From positions 5,070,552-5,134,551 of the forward strand of contig JAOSJT010000001.1 in the NCBI GenBank assembly GCA_027493955.1: a stretch of DNA of 64,000 bases, read 5' to 3'. Of this stretch, positions 1-7,344 are shown piece after piece (the first letter of the stretch is position 1; each line of letters opens with the position of its first letter). The notes under the pieces are model-generated. The model saw only the letters and a list, made by a program, of their open reading frames with translations, had not been told where the DNA came from and did not search any database. This DNA comes from Bacteroidia bacterium (lineage in GTDB: Bacteria > Bacteroidota > Ignavibacteria > SZUA-365). Both the position numbers and the translations under genes were made by a program.

Positions 1-140
1 AACACAAAAAATGGCCTGAAATGTTGATTTCGTGCCGTCTGTCACTCTCGGGCTGAAGCTTCGGCACTATGTGCTTCTTCTACCTCGGCGGAGAGTCCGT
101 CTCAGTGGGAGTTCCTCGACCCTCAACAACTCCAGCCTCG
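1..140 (-). repeat. degenerate terminator plus tRNA-Lys 3'-end scar
   Basis: The first bases hold a hairpin with A-tract (A6, then GGCCTGAAAT with a complementary GATTTCGTGCC arm). Next comes a block resembling the sequence downstream of the intact tRNA-Lys at the right edge (GGCACTATGTGCTT here, GGGCACTTATGTGCTC there), then a CTCGGCGGAGAG segment. The order terminator, spacer, tRNA 3' end matches the better-preserved scars at 4466-4577 and 7145-7256. I read it as the oldest of several integration scars. Divergence is high, so a chance or partial match cannot be excluded. Confidence 0.4.
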
Positions 141-366
141 CTCTCGCGATAATCAACAGGCCTAACCACTCCGTGCGCACTCCGATATTTCTCACCCAGC
201 GTCAGAACTGAAACGGCATCACAGATATCGGCATGCAGGTGCGTATCGCTGCCCGTTCGAAACCGGTGTGTCGCTTACAACAACTGACATTTTGGTGACA
301 TCCCATCGCCGGATTTCCGCGAGATTTGTGCAGAAGTCGAACCATTTCACCGTCCCGGAGCATGTC

Positions 367-933
367 ATGAGTAGCCGTTTCCTTGTCATTGTTGTCATCT
401 CCCTCGGCAGCGTTCTGGCAATACACAGTGCGTCGGCCCAGAAGGGACAGCGGATGACCTTCGTCCTGCAGTCCGACACCGTGATGCACGCGATTCTGTT
501 GTTAGCGACGGACTCCGCACTCTATGTTGATGCGGTGAACAAATCCCTGTACCGGGACGCCGTCGTACGGATATGCAATGTGCGTGTCCTTCCGCTCGGT
601 GATATCCGCTACGTGATTGGTCGCGGTTCTGCCGGCAGTGGCGGTGGCGCCGCAGTGGCAGGCCTACTTGCGGGCGGATTGCTCGGCCTGCTGTCCTATG
701 AGAAACCATCCGGAGGGGGTGGCTTCATGACTCTGGATTTCGGACCGGGGCCGCCAATCGTCCTCGGGGCGGCCGCCGGACTCGGATTCGGGCTTCTGGT
801 GGACGCAGCAATAAAACCAGAGGCCCGTGAGAACAATCCGTTGTATCTCATGACCGACACCGGCGTGATCGAGAAGCTCCGCGACGTAGCGCTGCACAGC
901 GACGAACTGCGCGTGTTCACGAATCCCCGATGA
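367..933 (+). CDS. hypothetical exported protein with glycine-rich membrane segment
   Basis: This is a 188-residue protein of no family I recognise. I chose the ATG at 367 over an upstream in-frame ATG at 268. From 367 the protein opens with a clean signal peptide (MSSRFLVIVVISLGSVLAIHS, cleavage near A-S-A-Q), whereas the longer form begins with a charged stretch that fits no leader. The middle (about residues 79-150) is rich in glycine and alanine with small-residue repeats (GLLAGGLLGLLSY, GAAAGLGFGLLVDAA), like glycine-zipper membrane segments. The C-terminus is soluble and charged. It stands alone, with a tandem repeat starting about 100 bp downstream. A secreted or envelope-associated protein is likely; the function is unknown. 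Confidence 0.6.
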   Translation: MSSRFLVIVVISLGSVLAIHSASAQKGQRMTFVLQSDTVMHAILLLATDSALYVDAVNKSLYRDAVVRICNVRVLPLGDIRYVIGRGSAGSGGGAAVAGLLAGGLLGLLSYEKPSGGGGFMTLDFGPGPPIVLGAAAGLGFGLLVDAAIKPEARENNPLYLMTDTGVIEKLRDVALHSDELRVFTNPR

Positions 934-1030
934 AAACTGCTCTCGACCACATCTTCTGACCCGCGAAAAAAAGCGCCCTGAAATTTCTTTCAGAGTGTTC
1001 TGTCAGCCCAGGCGGACCGGTGCCCACACG

Positions 1031-2137
1031 CAGGGTGATAGACGAACGGTCATTCTGCGAGGAGCGAAGCGGAGTCGCAGAAACCATCCCTCCCCGCGCC
1101 CGACCCTCCGATTTCGCTCAGGACGCGCCTTTCGACTTCGCGCAAGGTCACAGACGAACGGTCATTCTGCGCGGAGCGAAGCGGAGTCGCAGAATCCATC
1201 TCTCCCCGCGCCCGACCCTCCGATTTCGCTCAGTACGCGCCTTTCGACTTCGCGCAAGGTCACAGACGAACGGTCATTCTGCGCGGAGCGAAGCGGAGTC
1301 GCAGAATCCATCCCTCCCCGCGCCCGACCCTTCGATTTCGCTCAGGACGCGCCTTTCGATTTCGCGCAAGGTCACAGACGGGCGGTCATTCTGCGCGGAG
1401 CGAAGCGGAGTCGCAGAATCCATCTCTCCCCGCGCCTGACCCTCCGATTTCGCTCAGGACGCGCCTTTCGACTTCGCGCAAGGTCACAGACGAACGGTCA
1501 TTCTGCGCGGAGCGAAGCGGAGTCGCAGAATCCATCTCTCCCCGCGCCCGACCCTCCGATTTCGCTCAGGACGCGCCTTTCGACTTCGCGCAAGGTCATA
1601 GACGAACGGTCATTCTGCGCGGAGCGAAGCGGAGTCGCAGAATCCATCCCTCCCCGCGCCCGACCCTCCGATTTCGCTCAGGACGCGCCTTTCGACTTCA
1701 CGCAAGGTCACAGACGAACGGTCATTCTGCGCGGAGCGAAGCGGAGTCGCAGTAACCATCCCTCCCCGCGCCCGACCCTCCGATTTCGCTCAGTACGCGC
1801 CTTTCGACTTCGCGCAAGGTCACAGACGAACGGTCATTCTGCGCGGAGCGAAGCGGAGTCGCAGTAACCATCCCTCCCCGCGTCTGCCCCTTCGATTTCG
1901 CTCAGGACGCGCCTTTCGACTTCACGCAGGGTGACAGACGAACGGTCATTCTGCGCGGAGCGAAGCGGAGTCGCAGAATCCATCCCTCCCCGCGCCCGAC
2001 CCTCCGATTTCGCTCAGGACGCGCCTTTCGACTTCGCGCAAGGTCACAGACGAACGGTCATTCTGCGCGGAGCGAAGCGGAGTCGCAGAATCCATCCCTC
2101 CCCGCGCCCGACCCTCCGATTTCGCCTCTTCGTCTGA
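1031..2137. repeat. tandem repeat, ten copies of an exact 112-bp period
   Basis: The marker CATTCTGC recurs at 1051, 1163, 1275, 1387, 1499, 1611, 1723, 1835, 1947 and 2059, exactly 112 bp apart each time. Every unit carries a dyad whose arms ATTCTGCG and CGCAGAAT flank GCGAAGCGGAG-type sequence, so each copy can form a stem-loop. Copies differ by scattered substitutions (TCTCTC/TCCCTC, GACTTCG/GACTTCA). Because 112 is not a multiple of three, the long open frames here (up to 290 codons) cycle through all frames and are not genes. A single-copy version with the same flanks lies at 4231-4457. There are no unique spacers, so it is not a CRISPR array. Confidence 0.95.
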
Positions 2138-2204
2138 CATGCTTGACGATACGGGGTGACTCTGTGGTAACGCCGCCGCGTCCGAGAACCCCTGACCCGC
2201 TGAA
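2138..2204 (-). repeat. tRNA-Lys T-arm/anticodon-side scar after the tandem repeat
   Basis: After the last repeat unit comes a segment (GACATGCTTGACGATACGG, then TCTGTGGTAACGCC) that recurs at 4393-4430. It ends at about 2187-2204 with GAGAACCCCTGACCCGCTGA. That final string equals the 3' half of the tRNA-Lys gene at 63415-63433, on the same strand. It therefore looks like a displaced tRNA 3' fragment left by an integration event, and it forms the left boundary of the AbiE module. Confidence 0.55.
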
Positions 2205-2384
2205 TGCAGGAAGCTGAGGGCAGGTAACCGAAGAAGCTTGAGGTTTTTGAAAAAATTAAAAACAACACACAAAAATAATATGTGATATTAGTAAAAATAT
2301 CAAATACCGGGTAAAAGATTTGACGTTATTCATGGAAACACATACATTGTTGTGTGTTATGCGATGCCATGTCCGGTGAATGGA

Positions 2385-3191
2385 ATGAAGCACGAAGAGT
2401 TTTTCAGGAGACATCCGGTGTTTTCCGGAGGGGAATTCGCCGAATATCTGAATTCGCGCGGCGGTTATGGCGCACGCGCACAGGAGGCGCTGCTCGCGTA
2501 TCATCGGCGGACGGGGAAGCTCGTTCAGATAAAACGAGGTTTGTATGCAGTTATTCCGGCCGGTGAAATTGGCAACACATGGCCAGTCGACCCATTTCTT
2601 ATCACCGGAAAGGTCACGCCCGATGCAGTGCTGTCGTACCACACGGCATTGGCGTTCCACGGACGTTCATACTCGATGCGTAACGAATTTTTCTACTCCT
2701 CCGTCCGTCCCGCCTCATCGTTCACCTTTCGCGCGCAGCGCTTTCGCGGCAGCCGTTTTCCCATCGGGCTGACGAAGACCGATTCAACGGACATCGGAGT
2801 CTTGCTTGCAGAGCGACAGGGTGTCACTCTGCGCGTCACCAGTCTGGAACGCACTCTCGTGGATGTGCTTGATCGTCCACGCCTGTCCGGGAGCTGGGAG
2901 GAAATCTGGCGTTCTCTCGAGAGCATCGAATTTTTCTCGATTGATTCGGTCATCACGTACACGTCCTTGCTTGGTAACGCGACCACCGCTGCGAAAGTCG
3001 GATTTTATCTCGAACAACATCGGGAGATCTTGATGGTAGAGGAGCAGCACCTCGGGCAGCTTCGCGCGTTGCGACCCCGGCAAGCCCATTATCTTGATCG
3101 CGGAAGCAGAGTTTCAGGCAAATTTGTAGCGAAGTGGAATCTGGTAGTACCGGAAGATATCTATCATGCGCGCTGGGGAGAAATTGCATGA
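2385..3191 (+). CDS. abiEi: AbiEi-type antitoxin/transcriptional regulator of a type IV toxin-antitoxin system
   Basis: This 268-residue protein has the AbiEi layout. An N-terminal winged-helix region (about residues 5-60, with the KRGLYAV turn) is followed by the conserved VLSYHTALAFHG segment near residue 88 and a C-terminal domain ending in a VPE-x-W-type tail. In known systems AbiEi represses its own promoter and counteracts AbiEii without a stable protein complex. The stop overlaps the downstream toxin start by ATGA, which is typical of this pair. The ATG at 2385 starts the recognisable domain, but neither it nor the in-frame ATG at 2352 has a strong ribosome site. AT-rich sequence just upstream (2240-2340) probably contains the autoregulated promoter. 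Confidence 0.85.
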   Translation: MKHEEFFRRHPVFSGGEFAEYLNSRGGYGARAQEALLAYHRRTGKLVQIKRGLYAVIPAGEIGNTWPVDPFLITGKVTPDAVLSYHTALAFHGRSYSMRNEFFYSSVRPASSFTFRAQRFRGSRFPIGLTKTDSTDIGVLLAERQGVTLRVTSLERTLVDVLDRPRLSGSWEEIWRSLESIEFFSIDSVITYTSLLGNATTAAKVGFYLEQHREILMVEEQHLGQLRALRPRQAHYLDRGSRVSGKFVAKWNLVVPEDIYHARWGEIA

Positions 3192-4159
3192 AGATATCGC
3201 GGGAGAAACTATTCGCCGAGGCAGCCTCCACCGGTTTCAGAGCGGACATGCTTGAAAAGGTCGCACGTCTGCTCGGGCTGCTTCACGCAATGCAGCAGCA
3301 TCCGTATTCCAACGGGAAGCTGGTGTTAAAAGGCGGGACGGCACTCAACCTCTTTGTGTTTGACGTGCCGCGGCTTTCGGTCGATATTGATTTGAACTAC
3401 ATTGGCGCGGTTGGACGAGATCAAATGCTCGATCAACGCCCGAAGCTGGAAGCGGCACTTCAGGCCGTATTTGCCCGCGAAGACTACACCGTCCGCCGCG
3501 TACCCTCCGAGCATGCGGGAGGCAAATGGTTGTTGAGATATACTGATGCATCGGGGATGTACGGGAATCTGGAAGTGGATCTGAACTATATGTTTCGCGT
3601 ACCGCTTTGGCCCATAAAGAAATCTGATTCTCATCGACTGGGGGCCTGGCAGGCATCGGAAATTCCCATCCTCGATCTTCACGAACTTGCGGCAGGGAAG
3701 CTCGCTGCGCTGCTCGCACGAGGCGTCGCAAGGGATATCTTTGACGCTGTAAAAATACTTGAGCATCCGGATATTGAGTTTGCGTCGTTGCGTACGGCGT
3801 TCGTCGTCTACGGCGCGATGAACCGGAAGGACTGGCGCACCGTGAGCGTTGATGATGTCGATGTTGACCCGGTGGAACTGGGCCGACAGCTCATCCCCTT
3901 ACTGCGCGTGGAGAGCGAGGAATTCACGCTGCCAGCAGAGGAGTATGGGGCTGGTCTGGTAGCTACATGCAAAAAACTCCTCGCTCGATTGCTTCCATTC
4001 ACCGGCAATGAACGCGCGTTCCTCGACAAACTCCTCGAGTATGGAGAAATCGATGCCGCGCTGTTAACCGATGACGCCGACGTCCAGACCCGCATTCAGA
4101 ATCAGCCGTTGCTCTATTGGAAAACTCTCAATGTCCGTGAACATCGGCATCTCGATTGA
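3188..4159 (+). CDS. abiEii: AbiEii/AbiGii family nucleotidyltransferase toxin
   Basis: This 323-residue protein is the toxin partner. Family members are DNA-polymerase-beta-fold nucleotidyltransferases that modify cellular RNA and block growth when phage infection or loss of the locus frees them from AbiEi. The signature is visible: KGGTALN at residues 48-54, then SVDIDL with the metal-binding aspartates D66 and D68, and the family helix ELAAGKLAALLARGVARD near residue 165. The start at 3188 overlaps the antitoxin stop (ATGA), so the two are translationally coupled. An upstream in-frame ATG at 3134 lies inside the antitoxin and is rejected. Both key motifs are intact, so the toxin is probably functional. 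Abortive phage defence or island stabilisation is the likely role. Confidence 0.88.
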   Translation: MKISREKLFAEAASTGFRADMLEKVARLLGLLHAMQQHPYSNGKLVLKGGTALNLFVFDVPRLSVDIDLNYIGAVGRDQMLDQRPKLEAALQAVFAREDYTVRRVPSEHAGGKWLLRYTDASGMYGNLEVDLNYMFRVPLWPIKKSDSHRLGAWQASEIPILDLHELAAGKLAALLARGVARDIFDAVKILEHPDIEFASLRTAFVVYGAMNRKDWRTVSVDDVDVDPVELGRQLIPLLRVESEEFTLPAEEYGAGLVATCKKLLARLLPFTGNERAFLDKLLEYGEIDAALLTDDADVQTRIQNQPLLYWKTLNVREHRHLD

Positions 4160-4230
4160 TTATCAATAGTGCCATACCGCACCGGAGCCTGCACACTCCG
4201 CCCGGATATCAATCCCATTTCCCTCGTGAA

Positions 4231-4457
4231 GACAAAAAGTGCCCTGAAATTTCTTTCAGAGTGTTCTGTCAGCCCAGGCGGACTGGCGGGCGCCCTCAGG
4301 GTGATAGACGGCGGTCATTCTGCGCGGAGCGAAGCGGAGTCGCAGAAACCATCCCTCCCCGCGCCCGACCCTCCGATTTCGCCTCATCGTAGGACATGCT
4401 TGACGATACGGGCTGACTCTGTGGTAACGCCGCCGCGTCGGAGAACCCCTGACCCGC
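4231..4457 (-). repeat. single-copy version of the 112-bp repeat element with the same flanks, ending in a tRNA-Lys fragment
   Basis: This segment copies the architecture at 980-2204 with one repeat unit instead of ten. It has GCCCTGAAATTTCTTTCAG (a short hairpin), TGTTCTGTCAGCCCAGGCGG, one CATTCTGC unit at about 4317, the GACATGCTTGACGATACGG block, and GAGAACCCCTGACCCGC at 4440-4457. The two copies bracket the AbiE pair in direct orientation. That is consistent with an inserted module or with recombination between repeats. Confidence 0.75.
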
Positions 4458-4465
4458 AATAAAAA

Positions 4466-4577
4466 ACGGCCCGAAATGTTCATTTCAGGCCGTCTGCATT
4501 GGGTTTGGGCACTTATGTGCTCGTACACGCGAGGTCCGCCTCAGGCGGAGAATCCCTGAACCGCTGATGAAGAGTCA
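4466..4577 (-). repeat. terminator plus tRNA-Lys 3'-end scar
   Basis: A hairpin (ACGGCC at 4466, complementary GGCCGT ending at 4493, inner arms GAAATG/CATTTC) faces an A6 run. Read on the minus strand it is a rho-independent terminator. It is followed by CTGCATTGGGTTTGGGCACTT, TATGTGCTCGTACACGCGAG and GAATCCCTGAACCGCTGATG, running to AGAGTCAGC at 4577. This is the same order as the 3' end of the intact tRNA-Lys (63334-63443). The T-loop is replaced by the palindrome TCCGCCTCAGGCGGA, which is also present at 7216-7230. It is best read as a displaced tRNA 3' end. Confidence 0.7.
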
Positions 4578-4659
4578 GCAAGGACTGCCATTATTGACAT
4601 GGATATGCATAAAAGTACCCCAATGTCGTCATACTGACCCGCCAAGTAAACGTATTGCA

Positions 4660-5355
4660 TCATGGTAACTTCGAGAGTACATCCAGTGAAAAGCGCTCCG
4701 CTTGCGAACACTGTTCGCGTACGCTAGCCCACGCGTCCTCGATTCTCTTGCTGTGATTCCTGTATTCAAGAGCATTTTTCTGTACCCGCTCGGCTACGGG
4801 TAGAACTCGAAGTTGCGTTGCGAGATTTGTGTTGCATTCAAGATTACTCGCAAGTGAGTGACCTCGACCGAATACCGCAGCAACGAGCCAGGCCTCTGAT
4901 GCCTTGGAAGGTACACACAGTATAGTTCTGGGTCCCGGTGCTGTGAGTCCCGCCCACGCGAGCAAGCGACTTCGCATCGCGTCCACACTTCCTTGCGGCG
5001 GCGGACATGGAAGCACGCAGGGCAATATCGGCCATCGCCGGTTATTTGCTTCTTCGGAGATTTTCTGACTCACGTCCTCATACCTGTCGTCTGCAACGTC
5101 CGCGTCCACATGAAGGATGAAAAGGTCAAAGTCTGGGAGCGTCGGATCGGTCTCAAGACTGGGATACCCGCGCTCCGTAAAATCAAGGCACCAGCGGAGC
5201 ACGCCACCCCATCCGGCACCCAGTTTCGGGCGGGTTTTTTCGGGTTGAAGTTGACTTAGTGTGAACGTTGTGGGGATGATCGCTCGCAGGGCGGATTCAA
5301 TGATGACCGTATCCGTATCCCCCTCGACGACAAGAGCTATGCGTAACTCAGACAT
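4660..5355 (-). CDS. TOPRIM-like protein (DUF4276/RloB-like), partner of the upstream AAA ATPase
   Basis: This 231-residue protein carries TOPRIM-like motifs: ALVVEGDTD at residues 7-15 (glutamate E11) and FDLFILHVDADVADD at 76-90 (DxD at 84-86). SKASEAWLVAAVFG in the second half recalls DUF4276 proteins. TOPRIM partners of AAA ATPases often act as nucleases in abortive defence, as with OLD/Gabija GajA and the AriB subunit of PARIS. I place the start at 5355, where ATGTCTGA overlaps the stop of the ATPase gene, rather than at 5412 inside that gene. The overlap implies a two-gene operon transcribed leftward. Nuclease or toxin activity is inferred from the fold; no target can be read from the sequence. 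Confidence 0.7.
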   Translation of the reverse strand: MSELRIALVVEGDTDTVIIESALRAIIPTTFTLSQLQPEKTRPKLGAGWGGVLRWCLDFTERGYPSLETDPTLPDFDLFILHVDADVADDRYEDVSQKISEEANNRRWPILPCVLPCPPPQGSVDAMRSRLLAWAGLTAPGPRTILCVPSKASEAWLVAAVFGRGHSLASNLECNTNLATQLRVLPVAERVQKNALEYRNHSKRIEDAWASVREQCSQAERFSLDVLSKLP

Positions 5356-6532
5356 TGGGAACGGCTCCGAGATTGCCCATAGCCCAAAGGCGTGAGAGCG
5401 GATACTCCTCATTCAACCTGAGTAACTCCGCAGAGACAGTGATGCGTCGAATCGTCGTATATCCGGCGCTGTTACGTTCCACAGCGAATAGACGGATCTC
5501 ATCGTCTTCGAGATCGAGTCCATCTAACACGGTTGGATTATGAGCCGTAAAAAGAAGCTGTCGATTTGGATCACTTGATCGAAGCCATTCACCCAGACGT
5601 TCAACCAGTCGCGTCACGAGTCGTGGGTTCAGTGCGGAATCGAGATTGTCGATCGCGAACACCGCAGGTGATGAAGATGACAGACACAGAATGGCGGCGA
5701 AAAGGACGTAGAGTGCTCCTTCGCTTGCGTCATACGCTGTGAGCGAATTTCGGGACTCAGCCATGAATCGATCCGTGAATTTCAAAACCCGTTTTGCCCG
5801 GGGAATTGCAGGCGAAAGCAGTGCGCCAGCGGAATCGGTTGCAGCCACGTCGCTCACCCAGTCGATAAGTGCCAAAACATCCGCGATTTCCTCTTCTCTC
5901 ATCTCCCGCTTCAAAGAATCAAATCCCTCGGCGAGACCGCCTCCTGCGAGCCCCACGGGCAACCGTGTTTGCGAATCAGGGACCGTCGCTCGTAATGCCG
6001 GTGTATTCGGAGTGTAAATCGCATAACCCTGCAGCGTCTTCATCAGAACGGAAGCCGGATCGTCGGTTTGAAGATTCACGAGTTTCAGGGCCGATAGCCC
6101 CGCCGTTTTATCAAAATTCTTCTCGTCCTGCACTTTGTCCCGCACTCCGCGACTCACGATTTCCTTGCCGCCTGAGGAGAGATACTCGGTCTTGAACGAC
6201 CAGGCCGGCTCAGGTTTATCGAGCGGATTAAGCAGAGACACACGGAAGATTGTATCGGATGCACTCCGCGCTTCCAGCATGATGTCTGGTGGAATCCTCA
6301 TACCAGCAAACGAACTTTTAAACAAGCGGGGCAGACCAGCCCGAACACCACGGCGGATGATAGCCTCGTCGTCGACTCTACCGGCCGCGGCTGCACTGAG
6401 GACACCCAAAGCCTCGAGAATGTTGCTTTTTCCAACTCCATTGCCGCCGATAAAGCAGTTCACGCGCCCTAATTCGACTTGCTGATCTACGATAGACTTG
6501 AAGCCTTTGATATGGATCTCACGGAGTTTCAT
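5348..6532 (-). CDS. AAA_21/AAA_15-type (RecF/OLD-like) ATPase of a two-gene defence-like operon
   Basis: This is a 394-residue SMC-like ATPase. It opens with the family signature MKLREIHIKGFKSI, then Walker A GGNGVGKSN at residues 29-37. The C-terminal half has the Walker B region VFAIDNLDSALNP followed by LLFTAHNPTVLDGLD (H-loop/switch). The ATG at 6532 matches the conserved N-terminus; the longer frame to 6583 adds residues unlike the family. Its stop overlaps the start of the TOPRIM-like gene. ATPases of this class sense invasion or DNA ends and control an effector nuclease (OLD, PARIS AriA, Gabija-like logic). A PARIS-like two-gene defence pair is the best reading, but the partner is not the canonical DUF4435. 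Confidence 0.8.
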   Translation of the reverse strand: MKLREIHIKGFKSIVDQQVELGRVNCFIGGNGVGKSNILEALGVLSAAAAGRVDDEAIIRRGVRAGLPRLFKSSFAGMRIPPDIMLEARSASDTIFRVSLLNPLDKPEPAWSFKTEYLSSGGKEIVSRGVRDKVQDEKNFDKTAGLSALKLVNLQTDDPASVLMKTLQGYAIYTPNTPALRATVPDSQTRLPVGLAGGGLAEGFDSLKREMREEEIADVLALIDWVSDVAATDSAGALLSPAIPRAKRVLKFTDRFMAESRNSLTAYDASEGALYVLFAAILCLSSSSPAVFAIDNLDSALNPRLVTRLVERLGEWLRSSDPNRQLLFTAHNPTVLDGLDLEDDEIRLFAVERNSAGYTTIRRITVSAELLRLNEEYPLSRLWAMGNLGAVPNV

Positions 6533-6714
6533 GCGATTGCCCGTTGCGACTGTGGATTGAGCACGGAATTTCCGTGCATACAAACCGTTCGGTGACGTAT
6601 ATCAGGATTCCAAACGGCTACTGCAAGGAAAAATACGTGCTCATTCTCCGAATGGCAAGGAAACAATGGAAATTGGGTGCGGATTCTGGCTGTATTCAAC
6701 TGCGAGAAAGCAAT

Positions 6715-6900
6715 GAGAGGTATGGCAAAAAATCGACGATGATCAGAAATCAACTTCCGATCGAACATTGGCACAAATGGATTGGTGAAGCGAGCCTCGG
6801 CGATGCGATCACGGACCGTCTGATTCACAATGCGTACACCATGACGCTGAAAGGAGATTCAATGAGAAAGCGGCTCGCCGTGACCCTCAATTTGAAGTAA
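6715..6900 (+). pseudogene. istB: IS21-family istB (transposition helper ATPase), 3' remnant
   Basis: Only the C-terminal ~60 residues of an IstB protein remain: ERYGKKSTMIRNQLPIEHWH, then IGEASLGDAITDRLIHNAY and LKGDSMRK. Full IstB is about 250 residues with an N-terminal Walker A, which is absent here. The open frame extends upstream to 6544, but that part does not resemble IstB and crosses the promoter region of the neighbouring ATPase gene. No istA or IS21 ends are visible. This is a fossil of an IS21 insertion inside the accreted DNA. Confidence 0.75.
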
Positions 6901-7138
6901 AGCGACCACCTCTCATGTCAGCAACACCATCGTCACTGCGCTCCGATCTGCTGGTACGTTTGCGCAGGAAGTACAGGTCGCTTTCGCAGGAGTACACATC
7001 GAATCGCCCGCATCCCCCTATCCCGCGACATTCGGGGTTCTGGACGAGTGATCTTCTTCCTGCTTTTTTCCTACCCACCCCCGTCACACCCCGTCACGAT
7101 CAGGCAATTCTCAACAAATCCTGCTGCTGCAACCCCAA
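6901..7138. other. intergenic stretch, no supported gene
   Basis: Roughly 240 bp between the istB remnant and the terminator/tRNA scar. Open frames here are short, lack ribosome sites and have no recognisable content. Confidence 0.5.
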
Positions 7139-7174
7139 GAAAAAAACGGCCCTTCTCTTACGAAAAAGGCCGTT
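7139..7174 (-). terminator. rho-independent terminator belonging to the displaced tRNA-Lys 3' end
   Basis: Arms AACGGCC (7145-7151) and GGCCGTT (7168-7174) pair. The A7 run at 7139-7146 becomes a U-tract when read leftward. It holds the same position relative to tRNA-derived sequence as the terminators at 4466-4493 and 63334-63367, but with a different stem. Confidence 0.75.
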
Positions 7175-7230
7175 CTGCATTGGGTTTGGGCACGTTTGTG
7201 CTCGTACACGCGAGGTCCGCCTCAGGCGGA

Positions 7231-7256
7231 GAACCCCTGACCCGCTGATTAAGAGT
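7231..7256. repeat. attL core (26-bp direct repeat shared with the tRNA-Lys gene)
   Basis: Identical to 63415-63440, spanning the tRNA T-stem to anticodon loop on the minus strand. Just outside (7191-7230) the displaced tRNA 3' end continues with CTCGTACACGCGAGG. The T-loop is replaced by the palindrome TCCGCCTCAGGCGGA. Confidence 0.85.
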
Positions 7257-7303
7257 GCGTTGAAATCGCTCGAAACGGGCTCGGAATCGCCAATTTTGAC
7301 CCC

Positions 7304-7325
7304 ATTGTTACGTTGTGTGTTACGT
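7304..7325. promoter_or_regulatory. candidate integrase arm-type sites, left end
   Basis: ATTGTTACGT at 7304-7313 and GTGTTACGT at 7317-7325 put two GTTACGT cores exactly 12 bp apart, between the att core and the integrase start. Three ATTGTTACGT copies with the same 12-bp spacing and orientation lie near the right end (63237-63270). Joining the ends into a circle would place these sites on both sides of the core, as in lambda-type attP. Binding is inferred from pattern only. Confidence 0.55.
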
Positions 7326-7344
7326 CCATAGACAATGAGGGTCC

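Noticed and set aside
995-2137. Long open frames (up to 290 codons) in the 112-bp repeat
   Set aside because: The 112-bp period shifts frame every unit, the product is a cycling Ser/Arg/Pro-rich string, and there is no ribosome site. The noncoding repeat explains it.
1031-2137. CRISPR array
   Set aside because: The whole 112-bp unit repeats with no unique spacers, and no cas genes are in the window.
4466-4577. A second, complete tRNA-Lys gene
   Set aside because: The T-loop is replaced by a palindrome and the 5' half (D-arm, acceptor strand) is absent, so it cannot fold into a tRNA.
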